Shown one piece after another: positions 10,948 through 26,363 of a DNA stretch of 64,000 nucleotides. The notes beneath the pieces were generated by a model. It did no database searches. It was not told the DNA's origin and was given only the letters and a program-made list of their open reading frames with translations. The position numbers and the translations under genes were made by a program. Source of the stretch: Raphanus sativus. Its lineage: Eukaryota > Streptophyta > Magnoliopsida > Brassicales > Brassicaceae. The stretch spans positions 30,925,075-30,989,074 of the forward strand of contig NC_079514.1 of assembly GCF_000801105.2 (NCBI RefSeq), given 5' to 3'. Numbering within the stretch: position 1 is the stretch's first letter; each line of letters opens with the position of its first letter.

Positions 10948-11460
10948 TTCTATCTGTAACTAATTTTATATATAAAGTAATACAAATAACAAAATATAAA
11001 ATTGTTATAAAATCATTTTTACTTTTTCATAAATATGAAAGCATATCAATTTTCTGTCTAAACATAAGTAGTCAACTTATTTACCTATAATCACTATTTT
11101 CTCAAAAGTTTAAATAATAATATTCATGAATAATATAAAATTGAATAAAACAAATTAAAATTCAATTAATTAATTAATTAATTATTGTATTATTAATAAT
11201 TTCATATGCGCTAAAAATATATTTAATACAAAAAAATATTTAATATTGTATAAAATAATATATAATAAAAACGATATTCAATATAAATAATAATTCAACA
11301 CTAATATAATAACATTTTTTATCTTTTATGCCACAATAACCGTTTGATGTAAAAAAACAATATTTTTTTAGAAAAAGAAACAATATTTTTAATATAACAA
11401 TATTTACGTATAATAAATATTTAAAATCTAGTTTCCTTTACACGTAAAAAATTAAATAAA
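10948..11460. other. Very AT-rich spacer
   Basis: A run of AT-rich sequence including AATTAATTAATTAATTAATT near 11164-11183. No gene or bounded element is seen. Confidence 0.6.
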
Positions 11461-11710
11461 AAAAAGAATCAATCTGTACTTTTCAGGGAAACCAAACACT
11501 AGAGAGCGATGCTTCTACCTTGGCTCTACACACGCAAATTCAGATCATCATTCATTCATCAAGATGAAATCCAATTACCAGCAAACCCCAAGATAAATTA
11601 AGAAACACCTTTGTTAACTTGGTAATGATTACAGAAACCACCTGTGTCGAGACCAATCGTTAAAGAAACACAAGTGTCATCTTCTTTGTCTGATTCAGGG
11701 CTTCTTCATC

Positions 11711-15569
<3,859 letters not shown>

Positions 15570-15599
15570 TTATTGAAATCTCGATCGTAATGTGTTCTT

Positions 15600-18180
15600 T
15601 CCGGCGAAGTTTTTAAAAATAAGTCCCTGAGCATAAATAATTTGGGGAAATGTCCCTACATTTGTTTTTTGAAGCAACTCCCTACATTATTCTAAATATT
15701 ATTATTTTTCAGATTTATTTTTAAATATAAAATTAAATCTTTTAAAATTTTTATAAGTATTTAAAATTATTTATAGAAGTTTGTAAACTCAACTTTAACC
15801 CCAAAATATTAAACCCTAATAATAATCACTAAACCTTAAATCTATATGTTATAGTATTTTTGAAAGTTGATATCCAATTTAGGGTATTTTAAACAATTTT
15901 TAAAAGATATTTTGTTTCTTTAAAGAACAGTGTTCAATACAAAATATTCAATTGTTTTAAAATATTTCATTAACCAAATTTAAATATGAATCAAGCCTTA
16001 ATAATTTCAATATAAAAATCATATCTGACTAAAATTGGAATTTAAACAAAAATAAAGCTAAATCAAATTATCCATTATCTATCATGTTTTACTTTGGATA
16101 CTATCATCCATATATCAAAATAAAAAATCAATTGAAAATTTGAAACCAAATCAAAATTCGAATTTAAATTACATATATTGTCTTGCAGCATGGTTTTTTT
16201 TTTCTTAAACACTCCAGGGTATGACCTTGCAGCATGGTTTGTAGACATATTATTAACATAATAGTATAGATTTGACACTATATAAAAAATGGTTTCAAAA
16301 AAAAATTTCCCAAAACATATAAAATAAAAAAGATGAATCCAACATGGATTGTTAATAAAATAAAAAAGAATCATGGGGTAAAATTATAGTAAACTAAAAT
16401 TTTGGGGTTATAATTTGAGTTTAAGAGACTAGAGTACTCATTTTCTAAAATGTTTTTGACTTTATCCCAACGACACGTCAATTATAGGCATTTTCAAAAT
16501 GAAGAAGCAAGGAGGCTAATGCTAATGTGCACCTACGGTATAATTAACAAATCACACATACTGTCTTTTTGTTCTGCCGTATTTGTTTTTTTCTCTAAAA
16601 TTAAATCTCCAACGGTTGGATAATGACAGAAACTATTACTAGATGTTATTATATGTTATTCACTATACTAATGCCAATGGCAATACGATAATATTTCTTT
16701 ATTGGTACACCAGAACCGGGTGGATTCAACGTTTCAGTGATCTCTTCCATCTCGATTCCCAAGGTAAGTTTTTTATTATTTTAATCTTTTTTTTCGTTTG
16801 ACTTTCAAAAAAAAAAAATATACATATATATATAATCGAATCTATCGCGGGCCGCCACGTGTTGTGGGGCCCGCGGAACAGTAACGAGACGGTATCAGCC
16901 CAGTGATACTCTACGGCCCGAGTTCACAACCATTCTATTATTCTATTATTATTTTTTCTCGAAAAATGTGTGAATTCCACCTAAAATCTTTCGATGCACA
17001 TGCCCTTAGTATACTTTCTCTCCATTATCCTTTGAATTTGAACCAAAGCTAAACACCTGTACGAAGTTGCTTGAATTTTCATTGTCGTGAATCCTTTTTT
17101 AATGTGATAATTTTGGCGCACGAGAAATTATGATAATTTGTGTATTTTTGGGTCTTTATAATAAAAAAATAGTATAGCGTATATAGAATGTTTTTGATTG
17201 CTCATCGTTTATGCCATAAGGCTAAATATATGCCCATGTATTTGCTTCAAGCTATATGTACCAATCAATAAATAATAAAATTGTAAATCTTTTTTTTTTC
17301 TTTTTAAATCTTCCTAAACATATTCATACTTGATATGTGTAACTTGCAGGCAAGCTTATCACAATACATTCTCTCAAGTTAGAGCGTGAAGATTAAACGA
17401 ACGCCCAACTCCGAAAAAAAAATCACCAAACTCTCAATGTAGTAGGAACATGTATTACTCCAATCAACGATTCCTAAAAAAGGTGGTTGTTCTTGGACAA
17501 TATGAAGGATATATATAGGGGTGATCCTACTTTTCCAGACAACTCAAATAGCCTAACGTTTGCCATAGCACTTCTTGGCATACAAAACCAAAGAATGAAA
17601 AGGTGCCTAAAACAATTCAACTCGGGAAATAACCATAGATAGCATCAATCTTTCGTAGAACCAAAACCAACATGTTTGTCTGCACATTCCATTTTTTCCA
17701 AATATTTTTGTCTTAGACACGGCTGATCATCTTTCGACTGGATGGATATTACATCAATCATACGAGTGCATATTAATCGGCATGAAAGATGATAAGAGTT
17801 GTATGTTTCACATGGTCTCATGATCAAACATGTGGCTTCACTCCACTACGTATCCTCAAAACTAACTCTTACATCAACTTAGTATTTGTGAATTTAGACA
17901 GTCTTGTGTTTATTTATTGAAATAAGATAGATCTCAAACAACGCAAGTGTTATAGAATTCAAAGAGCATTTTGGCCCAGCAACTAGTTTCTTCTTTTTTC
18001 TTCACAGTTTATCAGAAAACCAAAGAGCATTTCACCATTTCTTCACAGTTTCCCCATAACCTCTGCACACACAAAAAAAAAAACCCACAAGACGAAAGTA
18101 TTCAGACAAATCTCACAGCAACAAGTTCTTCCAAGACAATAACTACATAAATCTAGATTGGGGTTTTTCCCACATACCAT
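15600..18180. other. AUG6-PHB3 intergenic region
   Basis: AT-rich DNA with no assembled gene. Points of note: a GC-rich block at 16845-16920 (GCGGGCCGCCACGTG ... GGGGCCCGCGG) resembling the interior of the 6856-7115 MITE; CT/A-rich low complexity; and a more complex unrecognised segment at 17400-17880 with a 60-codon minus-strand frame (17645-17827) that I cannot assign. In Arabidopsis G6PD6 lies in this interval. I see no G6PD-like reading here. Confidence 0.5.
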
Positions 18181-18190
18181 TTAGTTCTGA

Positions 18191-19208
18191 TCAACGGTTC
18201 AGGGAAAAGAGCATGCTCTGGCCACCGGGCAAGTAAGCCACATTAGGAGATCTAGCAAGCGTAGCTGCAACCTCCCTCGAAGCCTCAATCCTCCTAAGCT
18301 CGATAAGTCCCATACCAGCTTTAGCCGTAGCGTCAGAGATCAGCTGCGCAGCTTCGCTCTCACCTTCAGCTCTTATAACCGCAGCCCTCCTCTCCTGATC
18401 AGCCTTCATCACCACAAACTTAGACCTCTCCGCCTCCTGCTGCGCCACCTGTTTCTGCTCAACAGCCTTCGAGAACTCGTAACCGTACGACAAGTGCGTG
18501 ATTGCAACATCGTCGAGCACAATGTTGAAGTCTTTGGCACGTTTGATTAACGATTCGCGAACAAGCGCCGAGACGTGAGGACGCTCCGTGAGGAGCTGGT
18601 CAGCGTTGAACTGTGCAACCACGGCTTTCAAAACCTCGTTTCCAATCGAAGGAAGAACCTTCTCGTCGTACTCTAGACCCAATGTTTGGAATATGTATGG
18701 CAGACGCACAACCTTGTTACATTAATTAACAACAAGATCAACAACTCAAATACTATAATGTGATTAAAGCAGCAAAAAGATTCTAATAGTTAAAACCCTA
18801 ACCCCTAAATCCAATTCCTGAGATTCAATCTTTGATAACATCTGCACAACCTCAAATCTCTGTGGCGATCAATCAGTCTTGAGTTTGAAATTATACCTCA
18901 GGGCGAGAGAGAACACGGAGGGTGAGATTGACCATCTGAAGATCCTTCGTACCGGAGATGGAAGAGAACGTGTGAGGCTTCGTGCGGATGTCGAAGATGT
19001 GGGGCTTCTGTAGAATCGGGATCAGGAAGTGAGTCCCTTCGCCGACGGTTTGATCCATGACTCCTCTGAATCGATCGAAGATCACAGCTCTCTCTCCGCC
19101 GTCAACGGTGTACAGCGACGTGTTCAGCACCGTCGCCGCCGTTCCAAGGCCGAAAGCCGCCTTCGCTAGGTTGGAGAGGAACGAAACCGCTGCTTGTTGG
19201 CTTCCCAT
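18191..19208 (-). CDS. PHB3: Prohibitin 3, mitochondrial
   Basis: Two coding exons on the minus strand, 19208-18897 (104 codons) and 18712-18191 (173 codons plus stop), joined by a GT-AG intron, give 277 residues, the usual type II prohibitin length. The start [11 protein letters not shown] is followed by a hydrophobic anchor (about residues 12-32). The SPFH/PHB domain follows ([37 protein letters not shown]), then an Ala/Glu/Gln-rich coiled coil ([20 protein letters not shown]) and the C-terminal [16 protein letters not shown]. Prohibitins form ring complexes in the inner mitochondrial membrane that support protein stability and cristae; in Arabidopsis PHB3 also affects meristem growth and hormone or NO responses. 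Differences from the recalled Arabidopsis protein are conservative (V for S at the exon junction, FS for LA near the end). No disruption is seen. Confidence 0.96.
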
Positions 19209-19284
19209 TTTTCTCGAGACGTGAAGAACGAAGTGAGGAAGAAATTGAGACGACGACGAGAGGAGGTGGAGGAGAAGAGTTTTG

Positions 19285-19362
19285 TTAGGGTTTATGGATG
19301 CTACTATGGAAAATGCTTTAATGGGCCAAGAAAATTATCCAATAACATGAGGATTAGGCCCA
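19285..19362 (-). promoter_or_regulatory. PHB3 telo-box and site II motifs
   Basis: Upstream of the PHB3 ATG there is a telo-box (AAACCCTAA on the coding strand, plus-strand 19285-19293) and two TGGGCC/GGCCCA site II motifs (19322-19327, 19357-19362). This combination is typical of promoters of growth-linked mitochondrial and translation genes and is bound by TCP and telo-box factors. Binding here is inferred, not shown. Confidence 0.65.
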
Positions 19363-19870
19363 TTACGAACCCGTCAGCATTAGCGAAGATAGATTGGTCC
19401 ACAGGAAAGAAAACACTTTACTAATACTTCAACATCTATTACATTTACACTTCAATAATCTCTCTAGGAATAAAGGTTTTGAAAAAATATCAATAGTTCA
19501 CATGTTTTTTTTATTATTTTATGTATATATCTTCTTCTTTTTTTTATATATCTTCTTTTTGATTAAACTAATTTTCCTATATTTGAACTTACTCTCCAAT
19601 AATGAAGAAACTGTTCAACATACAAGATATATAAAATAAATGGCTGAAAGAATCGCAACTACAAATATTAAATTATAAACACTAAAAGAATTGATAGAGT
19701 ATACAACCTAATTAAGCAACTAAGAACACTATTAGTGCTAAAAAGTGATAAGAGGCTTTGAGAATGAGAGATTACACACCATAATCTATTATCCATAAAT
19801 ACTATAGCAACTAGTACATAAGCAACAACAGCAGTCACGGCTAAAAACATAGAGGCAAGGATGCATCAAC

Positions 19871-20040
19871 CTGGGTTTAAAAAGCGTGTCAATGCTTTGC
19901 CAAGGAATGAGGTGACCTCTGGGGGGAGGGGGTCACCGCCTTGAGGAGGTGAAGCCTGGCTAATTCAAGCGAGGGTCGTTTCAACGTCACCTCAAGCCTT
20001 CTTGGAAGCCTCACGCCTCATCACATATCATTACGACATT
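19871..20040. repeat. GC-rich repeat block near hAT remnant
   Basis: A GC-rich stretch within AT-rich DNA, with GTGACC...GGTCAC dyads, CTTGAGGAGGTGAAGCC, and AAGCCTTCTTGGAAGCCTCA. It probably belongs to a hAT-like element together with the coding remnant just downstream. No clean terminal inverted repeat or 8-bp duplication was found. Confidence 0.35.
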
Positions 20041-20341
20041 ACTTATAAGATTCCTATACAAGTTATTTTGTATTAGAAAAAGAGAATCATGATTAACGTA
20101 TTTTATTCACTTTCTTTTTATGGTTCCAAAACTTAAATTCACGTAAAACCTAATTAATGCATTTATACTTTTAAATAAAGATCTTTTATGTGTGACTCTT
20201 TTACTATCCAAATCTCTTTTTTTAACACCATACTATCCAAATATATTTTTCTTTTTTCTTGCACTTCTGGGTCTATAAATCTTCTGCTTCTTGCTTCTGC
20301 TCTATTCTCTAAATCTCCATATTCTTTTCTTATCACCATTT

Positions 20342-20612
20342 CTACTTTAACAAAGCAAGTCGATCCAGCAAAAAAATATGCAACTACTGATCCTAAGAAG
20401 TTTGGCTGTTGGATATGTAAATTTTGTGGTAATGTCACAAATGGTGAAGTTTTATGTGTTAAAAACATCTGGTAGAAGGATACCCAACTGTTACTCTCTG
20501 TCTTAAAGTCCCATATCATGTGAATGAAGAAGTCAAGACTTTCCTCATTAACATGGTTGAAGCAAAAGATGCAACTTCAATAAAGAGCTTGATTTGCAGA
20601 GCATTAGTGTAA
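20342..20612 (+). pseudogene. hAT transposase BED-finger remnant
   Basis: Translation in one frame gives KQVDPAKKYATTDPKKFGCW then ICKFCGNVTNGEV, ending at TAG 20473-20475. After a frame change, 20472 onward reads VEGYPTVTLCLKVPYHVNEE and then VKTFLINMVEAKDA. Together this is the N-terminal BED zinc finger and following segment of plant hAT (DUF659-type) transposases. The CxxC pair is present (C-x2-C), but the downstream His pair, expected around the KQHL position, has become KNIW, and the DUF659 and dimerisation regions are absent. This is a dead fragment. Confidence 0.7.
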
Positions 20613-20719
20613 ACATTATGGTCGTTATACTATACAATCAATATTTCTCACAAACCATTTAGAAAAGTATTTACAAAATGTTAATGCTTTTTACTCAAAG
20701 CTCCCATATAGAGTTTTTG

Positions 20720-21470
20720 ATGGAGCATTTGCAGTTAAAAATATATAAATTTTTAACAATAATTATATATAATTAATTGATTTTTATTTAATAATATAAA
20801 ATTTATGTTCATAGTAAATAAATTTATATTTTTTAAAGACAAAAGTTGTGACTAAATATTTTTAACTTTTAATAAGAACAATATTTAAAAAATAATATAA
20901 TTTTATATATACACATATCATTCATTATTTTTAATAAAAACATAAAATAATATATATTTATATATATGATATATTATAAAATAAACATATCTAAATTATT
21001 TAAAAATAAATAAATTATATTTCGTATATTAGTTTTTATGATAATATTATATATGAATATTTACTGTTGTACCAATAAATAAATAATGATAATTTATATA
21101 TGAATTATATATAATAAATGTATTTTATTTAATGATATCAATAATTATTTTTATATCCAAAAATTATTTTATATATAAAAATAAATTTTATATTTTAAAT
21201 AAATTTTATATTTTAAATAAATTTTACATTTATTGTTTTTAAATAATAATATTTAACATTTAAAATTTAATTAAATTTATATGATTAAATAAGATTTATT
21301 ATTTTAATAAAATATATTATTAATATATATATATATATATTATAATTAATATATAATATTTTAAAATAAATATATTATGTATTAACTTTTATGGTAATTT
21401 TAAATTATATACTATACATGTTCTACCAATCACTTTATTAAAAAAATTAATGAAAGCATAAAATTTATGC
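20720..21470. other. Extremely AT-rich block
   Basis: Composed almost entirely of A and T, with ATATAT runs (for example 21319-21340) and short repeats such as ATAAATTTTATATTTTAA (21180-21220). No ORF or bounded element. It may be the interior of a decayed AT-rich MITE. Confidence 0.6.
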
Positions 21471-21613
21471 AGCATACTGCTTTTACAGCATACGGCTACC
21501 GCTTTTTTCAGTTGTACCAATCGAGACCAAAGTCAAAAGTTTTCATGTCATCCAATCTGAAGAAACGTAGAGTCATATGGACATGTTTGACCAAAATCTC
21601 GGAATAAAATCTT

Positions 21614-22035
21614 GGAAGACTTATGTGTAAGTCATCTACCGGAAGACTTCCGTGTAAGTCGTCTAGATAAAATTAAATATTGATGTTTTATTTTTCAATT
21701 ACAAAATTAACCTGAAACGACTTACATGGAAGTCGTCTAATTACAATTAAATATTAAAGTTTTAATTTTTCGCTGGATGACTTACTTGTAAGTCGTCCAG
21801 AAAAAGTCAAATTTCTGATACAATCCGGTCAAATGCAAAAGTAACATGTTTATCCTAGACTACTTACAGGGAGGTCTTCTCTGGTCATTTCGAGAGATTT
21901 TTTTGCTAACAAAGAAAAGTGAACTTCCATATAAGTCATCTCTATAAACACATATAAAAGTCAATGGTAAAACTAACATCTGCATTGATCAGAAGATTTG
22001 CACGAAAGTCAGAAGACTTCCGTGGAAGTCTTCTG
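21614..22035. repeat. Cluster of dyad-symmetric GACTTAC/GTAAGTC modules
   Basis: Short near-palindromes recur at irregular spacing: 21614-21640, 21641-21666, 21717-21739, 21773-21800 (13-bp arms, one mismatch) and 22010-22035 (CAGAAGACTTCC, GT, GGAAGTCTTCTG, perfect arms). Weaker forms lie near 21857 and 21930. The shared core is (A/T)GA(A/C)GACTT-N6-AAGTC(G/T)TC. No protein is encoded across the cluster. Confidence 0.75.
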
Positions 22036-22039
22036 ATGG

Positions 22040-22854
22040 ACATATCTGAAAAAAAAATGATTTCATAGCTTCAACAAGTGAGATAACTTCCTTAGCACAC
22101 AAAAGTCTTCTCCAAGCACACAAAAGCTTGTACGAAAGCGACCCACCAAGAATCATAAGCTTGAATGGCTCTATGAACCATAAAAAAAAAATTAGAATCA
22201 AAATCTTGGGTTTTTGGGGAAATATAGAGAGAAAGTGAAAGAGATATTGTTTTTAGTTCATAAGAAATGAGAAAGAACAAGTGTAAACCGATTTCATGTG
22301 CATTAAGAGTTTCAAATTGGTTATTCATGGTAGTTGGTGTATTGATAGCAATGACAATCTTGTAAATATTTGAAGATGATGAGGTTGAAAGAGTAAAAAG
22401 TCATTTTCAAAAAAAATGAAAAGAAAAAATTAAAGATATTTTTGTAAATAATCCAAACTTTTAGGATAAATAGGACAAAAGAAATTTCTAAAAAAAAAAC
22501 ATAGGTTAGTTTTATTTTTGACTTTGAGTTTTGAGTAAGTTTTTTTTTTTTTTTTGAAAAAGAGCTTGAGTTTTGAGTAAGTTTTGCAAATGTAAAATAT
22601 AGTTATATATGTACAGTTGGTAAATAGTTTTTTACATTTTCAAATGTACGAAATAATTTATCAGTTTATAATTAGAGATGGATAATGTGATAATACAATC
22701 CAATTAGAAACACAAAACAAACTTAGTTAAGTACTTATTTACCTTCAAAATTTCTCGTTATACTGTTGTAAAAAATTTTGATAGTAAGAACACTCCATTT
22801 TTTTATTGAAAACTGCAATTCTGAGGAAATAAAACAAAAATATTTAGTTCCAAA
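22040..22854. other. AT-rich spacer
   Basis: Small open frames on the minus strand (21989-22328) have no recognisable similarity and look like chance ORFs. There is no bounded element. Confidence 0.45.
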
Positions 22855-25800
22855 CTAGGTGATATCCGCGCCTTGCGCGGAATGAACGAACTAAATAGAG
22901 ATTAAAATTTTTAATTTATAGATATTAGAATGATAAATGTTTTAGTCACAAATATTATATACATGTTATATAATGAAAGATTGAAGGACATTTTGCATAT
23001 TATAAAAAGTAAGCTTTGATTTTTTTTTAAACTTGTGTAATTAGTAAGGTGTAATTAAAGTAAATTTTGTGAAAGTAAATCTATAAAAGTAATTTATAAC
23101 TTATGTAATTGGTTAGGTTTTTGTTTAATTATTTAGAAAAACCTGTTTAATAAAGTATTTCAATTAAATCCCCAAAATTTTGTGTGTGATTTTAGAATCT
23201 AAATAAATTTATAGTAACTTTTTATATTAAACGAAACTAAAATGCGTTATGATGATTGCATATATCAGTTTTCTGTTTTTCAACATTGCATAAGTTACGG
23301 TCAAAATTAAATTTCCTTAATATGTATCTTCTCTTTGAATAATATTGTTTAAATTTGCATATGAAATTTAAATTAAAAAGTATTGTTGCAAAATTTAAGA
23401 GATTGCAAGAAAATTAATATGAATTTTTTTTGAATGGATTTTACAATTTTTCAAGATTTCTCATAATTTTTTATATACGACATTTGTTTTACAATATATA
23501 ACAGTTTGTATTGTTCAGTCCCAAAATAAATGTCATGTATCCCATAAAATACAAAAATATATTTCAAAATAAATGTCACCAACTAAAGTTTTATAGAACA
23601 TAATTATGAATCTTTTATATTTTCTAGTCCCTAAAAACTATCATGTATCATTTAGGAATCGTAATGAAATTTAATATTACATAAATATGAATTGGATATA
23701 TTGTCAAAACTCTATCAGTTGTGACTGTATATCAGACTATCTTATTAATTTTGTATAAGATTAAAATCATAGATTTTTAGATAATTATAGAAAGTATTAT
23801 ATGCATATGGCAGAAATTAAGGAAATTCATATTAAAAATGATATTCGCCTTAAACTTAATCGGAAAAAGTTAAATAAGTTTCCAAATTTAATGTCTATCA
23901 CCATTTATGATAATTTTGTAATCAAAATTTATTTTTACAAAAATTTAGGGATTGCAAGAAATTTAATATGGAATTCCTTTTTGAATGTAGTTTATAAATT
24001 TAGGGATTGCAAAAAATTTAATACGGAATTCCTTTTACTTATGAATGTTATAAATTGATCCATTTCTTACACGTTTTGATTTTTTCATAAAATTTCAGTA
24101 TTATTTAGACTAAGCATTTTTTTTCCAAAAAGACACAATACAAAATAAAATAAAAAGATATTATCTAACAATCAATATTACTATATTTGACAATAAAATA
24201 TTTATCAAAGTTGTTAGAGTATTTTAAATAATTAATATTTAGTTGGTGTTACAAAAATCAAATCGCCCTAAGAATCGTAAATATAAACTAATCAAGTTAA
24301 TCATTTTGCCTTGACACACATTATAGAACGATGTGGAATCATTCAAAATATACATTTTCTTATATAAACATGTAATTACCGAGACATATGTAATTATAAA
24401 ATCAATCAACTTAAATTATGAATAGATTGCAATTTTCAATATTTGTCCAATCAGATTAGGCAAACTTTCTTTATATAATTTTTTGTCGATAAAAACTCCA
24501 TGATTTACCAATAACTACACGTCATTAAAATACTAAAGGATGATTTGCAAAAATCAATCAATTTGCCATTAGAAAATTCATCCTTCAATTATGATATAAA
24601 TTAAATTCTATAATAGTTAAATATCAATATATTTTTTTTTCACAAAATATATATAGACTTACGTCAGTATAGCGTTTATTAAAAACTAAATATTTTTTTG
24701 CATTTGTAGATCAAGCAATAAGAATCTTCATACATTGTGTGAGTATTATTACGGAGTCTATATATGAAGATTCAACAGAGAGTACATAATAATATCGGTG
24801 ATATCTACTAAGGAAATCTATATGCAACACCAAACATATAGATGGTACTAACTGAGGTTCATATTATGTATGTCTAATATGCAACTCTCCGATAATATAT
24901 GTTTGGCGCCTACTTTTTATAATGTACTATTAAAAATAATATAGACATGTGATTAAGTCAAATGATAAATGTTGCCTTTATGGATATTCCATTTATAGAT
25001 TTCCGAAACAGTCACACAACTAATACAATATTCTCTACAATTAATGTAAAGACACAATGGTATATAGATGAATAAAATGAAAGATATACTATATGTTTTA
25101 GGCAATGGCATGACATGTAATAAGTCTAGGTAAGAGAGGGTTTTTGAAAAAAGGTTGTGAGGAGAATTGTGGTGATGTCAAGTAAGCAATGGCAAACTTG
25201 TTAATCAAACATGATTGAAAGGTTTGTTTATAAATGGTCTCCTCGAATAATGGGAAAAATCGCATAAAAAACCTTCAAAGTGACACTGACTAACACTTTA
25301 AACCTCCAACTTATTTAACTAGCATATTAAACCATCAACTTGGCTTTTGTATCATAACAAACCTTCAACTTGGCTTACTTTTCCATCAAGTAAAGACTGA
25401 GACCTGATAACCTGTAATAGCAGGTGACATATTGTTTTTATTTTATTTCTATTTAATTAAAAAATGTAATCAACAATAAATAACTAGAAGAAACATTACA
25501 GAAAAATTCTTAAATTAAATTTAACAAAAATCAATATATTTTCTTAAAATTTTGAATTTTTTTATATGTAACTTTTGCAAAAAAAAAAGATTTTTTAATA
25601 AAAAATTTCAAAAATCTTAATATTAAAAAAATAAAAAAATATTTTCTTAAGAATTTATATACTTTTATTTTAAATGCAATTTTGTAAAATATGAATTTTT
25701 ATTTTAAATAAAAATATATAAAGCTCTAAAATTTTATTTATAAATAAATAGTTAGGATATACCACCACTAAAAGTAACATTTTCTTCATATCACCATTAA

Positions 25801-26363
25801 TAATAAAATTGTTTTTAAGCTTTAAATTTGATATATTGATATCTTCGAACGGTGATAATTTTTGACATACGGATAACAATTATTTTTTACACTATTGTCA
25901 TTATCTATATAACTAAAAATGTTACTCTTACTAATGATATGACGAAAAGTGTTCATGTCGATGATGATAATGTTTTAAATTATTTAATTCTTGTGAGAAT
26001 ATTTTTAGCTTTTATATAATTTTTTAAAAAAAAATCATTTATAAAAAAAAATTTCGAAGTTTTAAATTTTTTTTGATTTTTATTAAATCTAGTTTTAGAA
26101 TATTCCTGTAATTTTCTAAGTTTTATTTATGTTTCTTATAGTTATTTTTTGTTAATTAAAAAAAACAACAACATGTCACTTCCTACTACAGGTTACCAGG
26201 TCTCAGTCTTTACTTGATGGAAAAGTAAGCCAAGTTGAAGGTTGTTATGATACAAAAGTCAAGTTGAAGGTTAATATGCTAGTTAAATAAGTTGAAGGTT
26301 TAAAGTGTTAGTCAGTGCCAATTTAAAGATTTTTTATGCGATTTTTCCCTAATAAGAAGAGGA
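22855..26363 (-). mobile_element. Helitron, split by a long-TIR element
   Basis: The 3' end on the minus strand has the hairpin CCGCGCAAGGCGCGG, then ATATCAC and CTAG at 22855-22858, followed by T. The 5' end is TCCTCTTCTTATT at 26363, preceded by A. It continues after the inserted element with ATTCGAGGAG near 25247. Its 5' region (GATTAACAAGTTTGCCATTGC, just left of the insertion) matches that of the plus-strand Helitron starting at 33185, so the two are one family in opposite orientation. Excluding the insertion it is about 2.4 kb, with no Rep/helicase ORF. Confidence 0.7.
25252..26349. mobile_element. Long-TIR foldback/MULE-like element
   Basis: Terminal inverted repeats of roughly 200 bp start GGGAAAAATCGCATAAAAAA at 25252 and end with the complement at 26349. 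Conservation is good (CACTGACTAACACTTTAAACC, CAAGTAAAGACTGAGACCTG) and fades inward. Short sub-repeats ACCTTCAACTTGGCTT lie inside each TIR. TAAT flanks both ends (25248-25251, 26350-26353). The interior (about 25700-25980) encodes no transposase. The long TIRs suggest a MULE or foldback element; the 3-4 bp target duplication is short for a MULE, so the superfamily is open. Confidence 0.75.

Noticed and set aside
15600..16470. Bounded transposon starting AAGTCCCTGAGCATAAATAA
   Set aside because: No matching inverted end or target duplication was found on the right side.
21614..22035. CRISPR array
   Set aside because: The modules are palindromic, imperfect and unevenly spaced, and this is a plant nuclear sequence.
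24935..24946. Second Helitron 5' end inside 22855-26363
   Set aside because: TCTATATTATTTTTAATAG resembles a start, but the neighbouring base is G and not A, and no separate 3' end fits.
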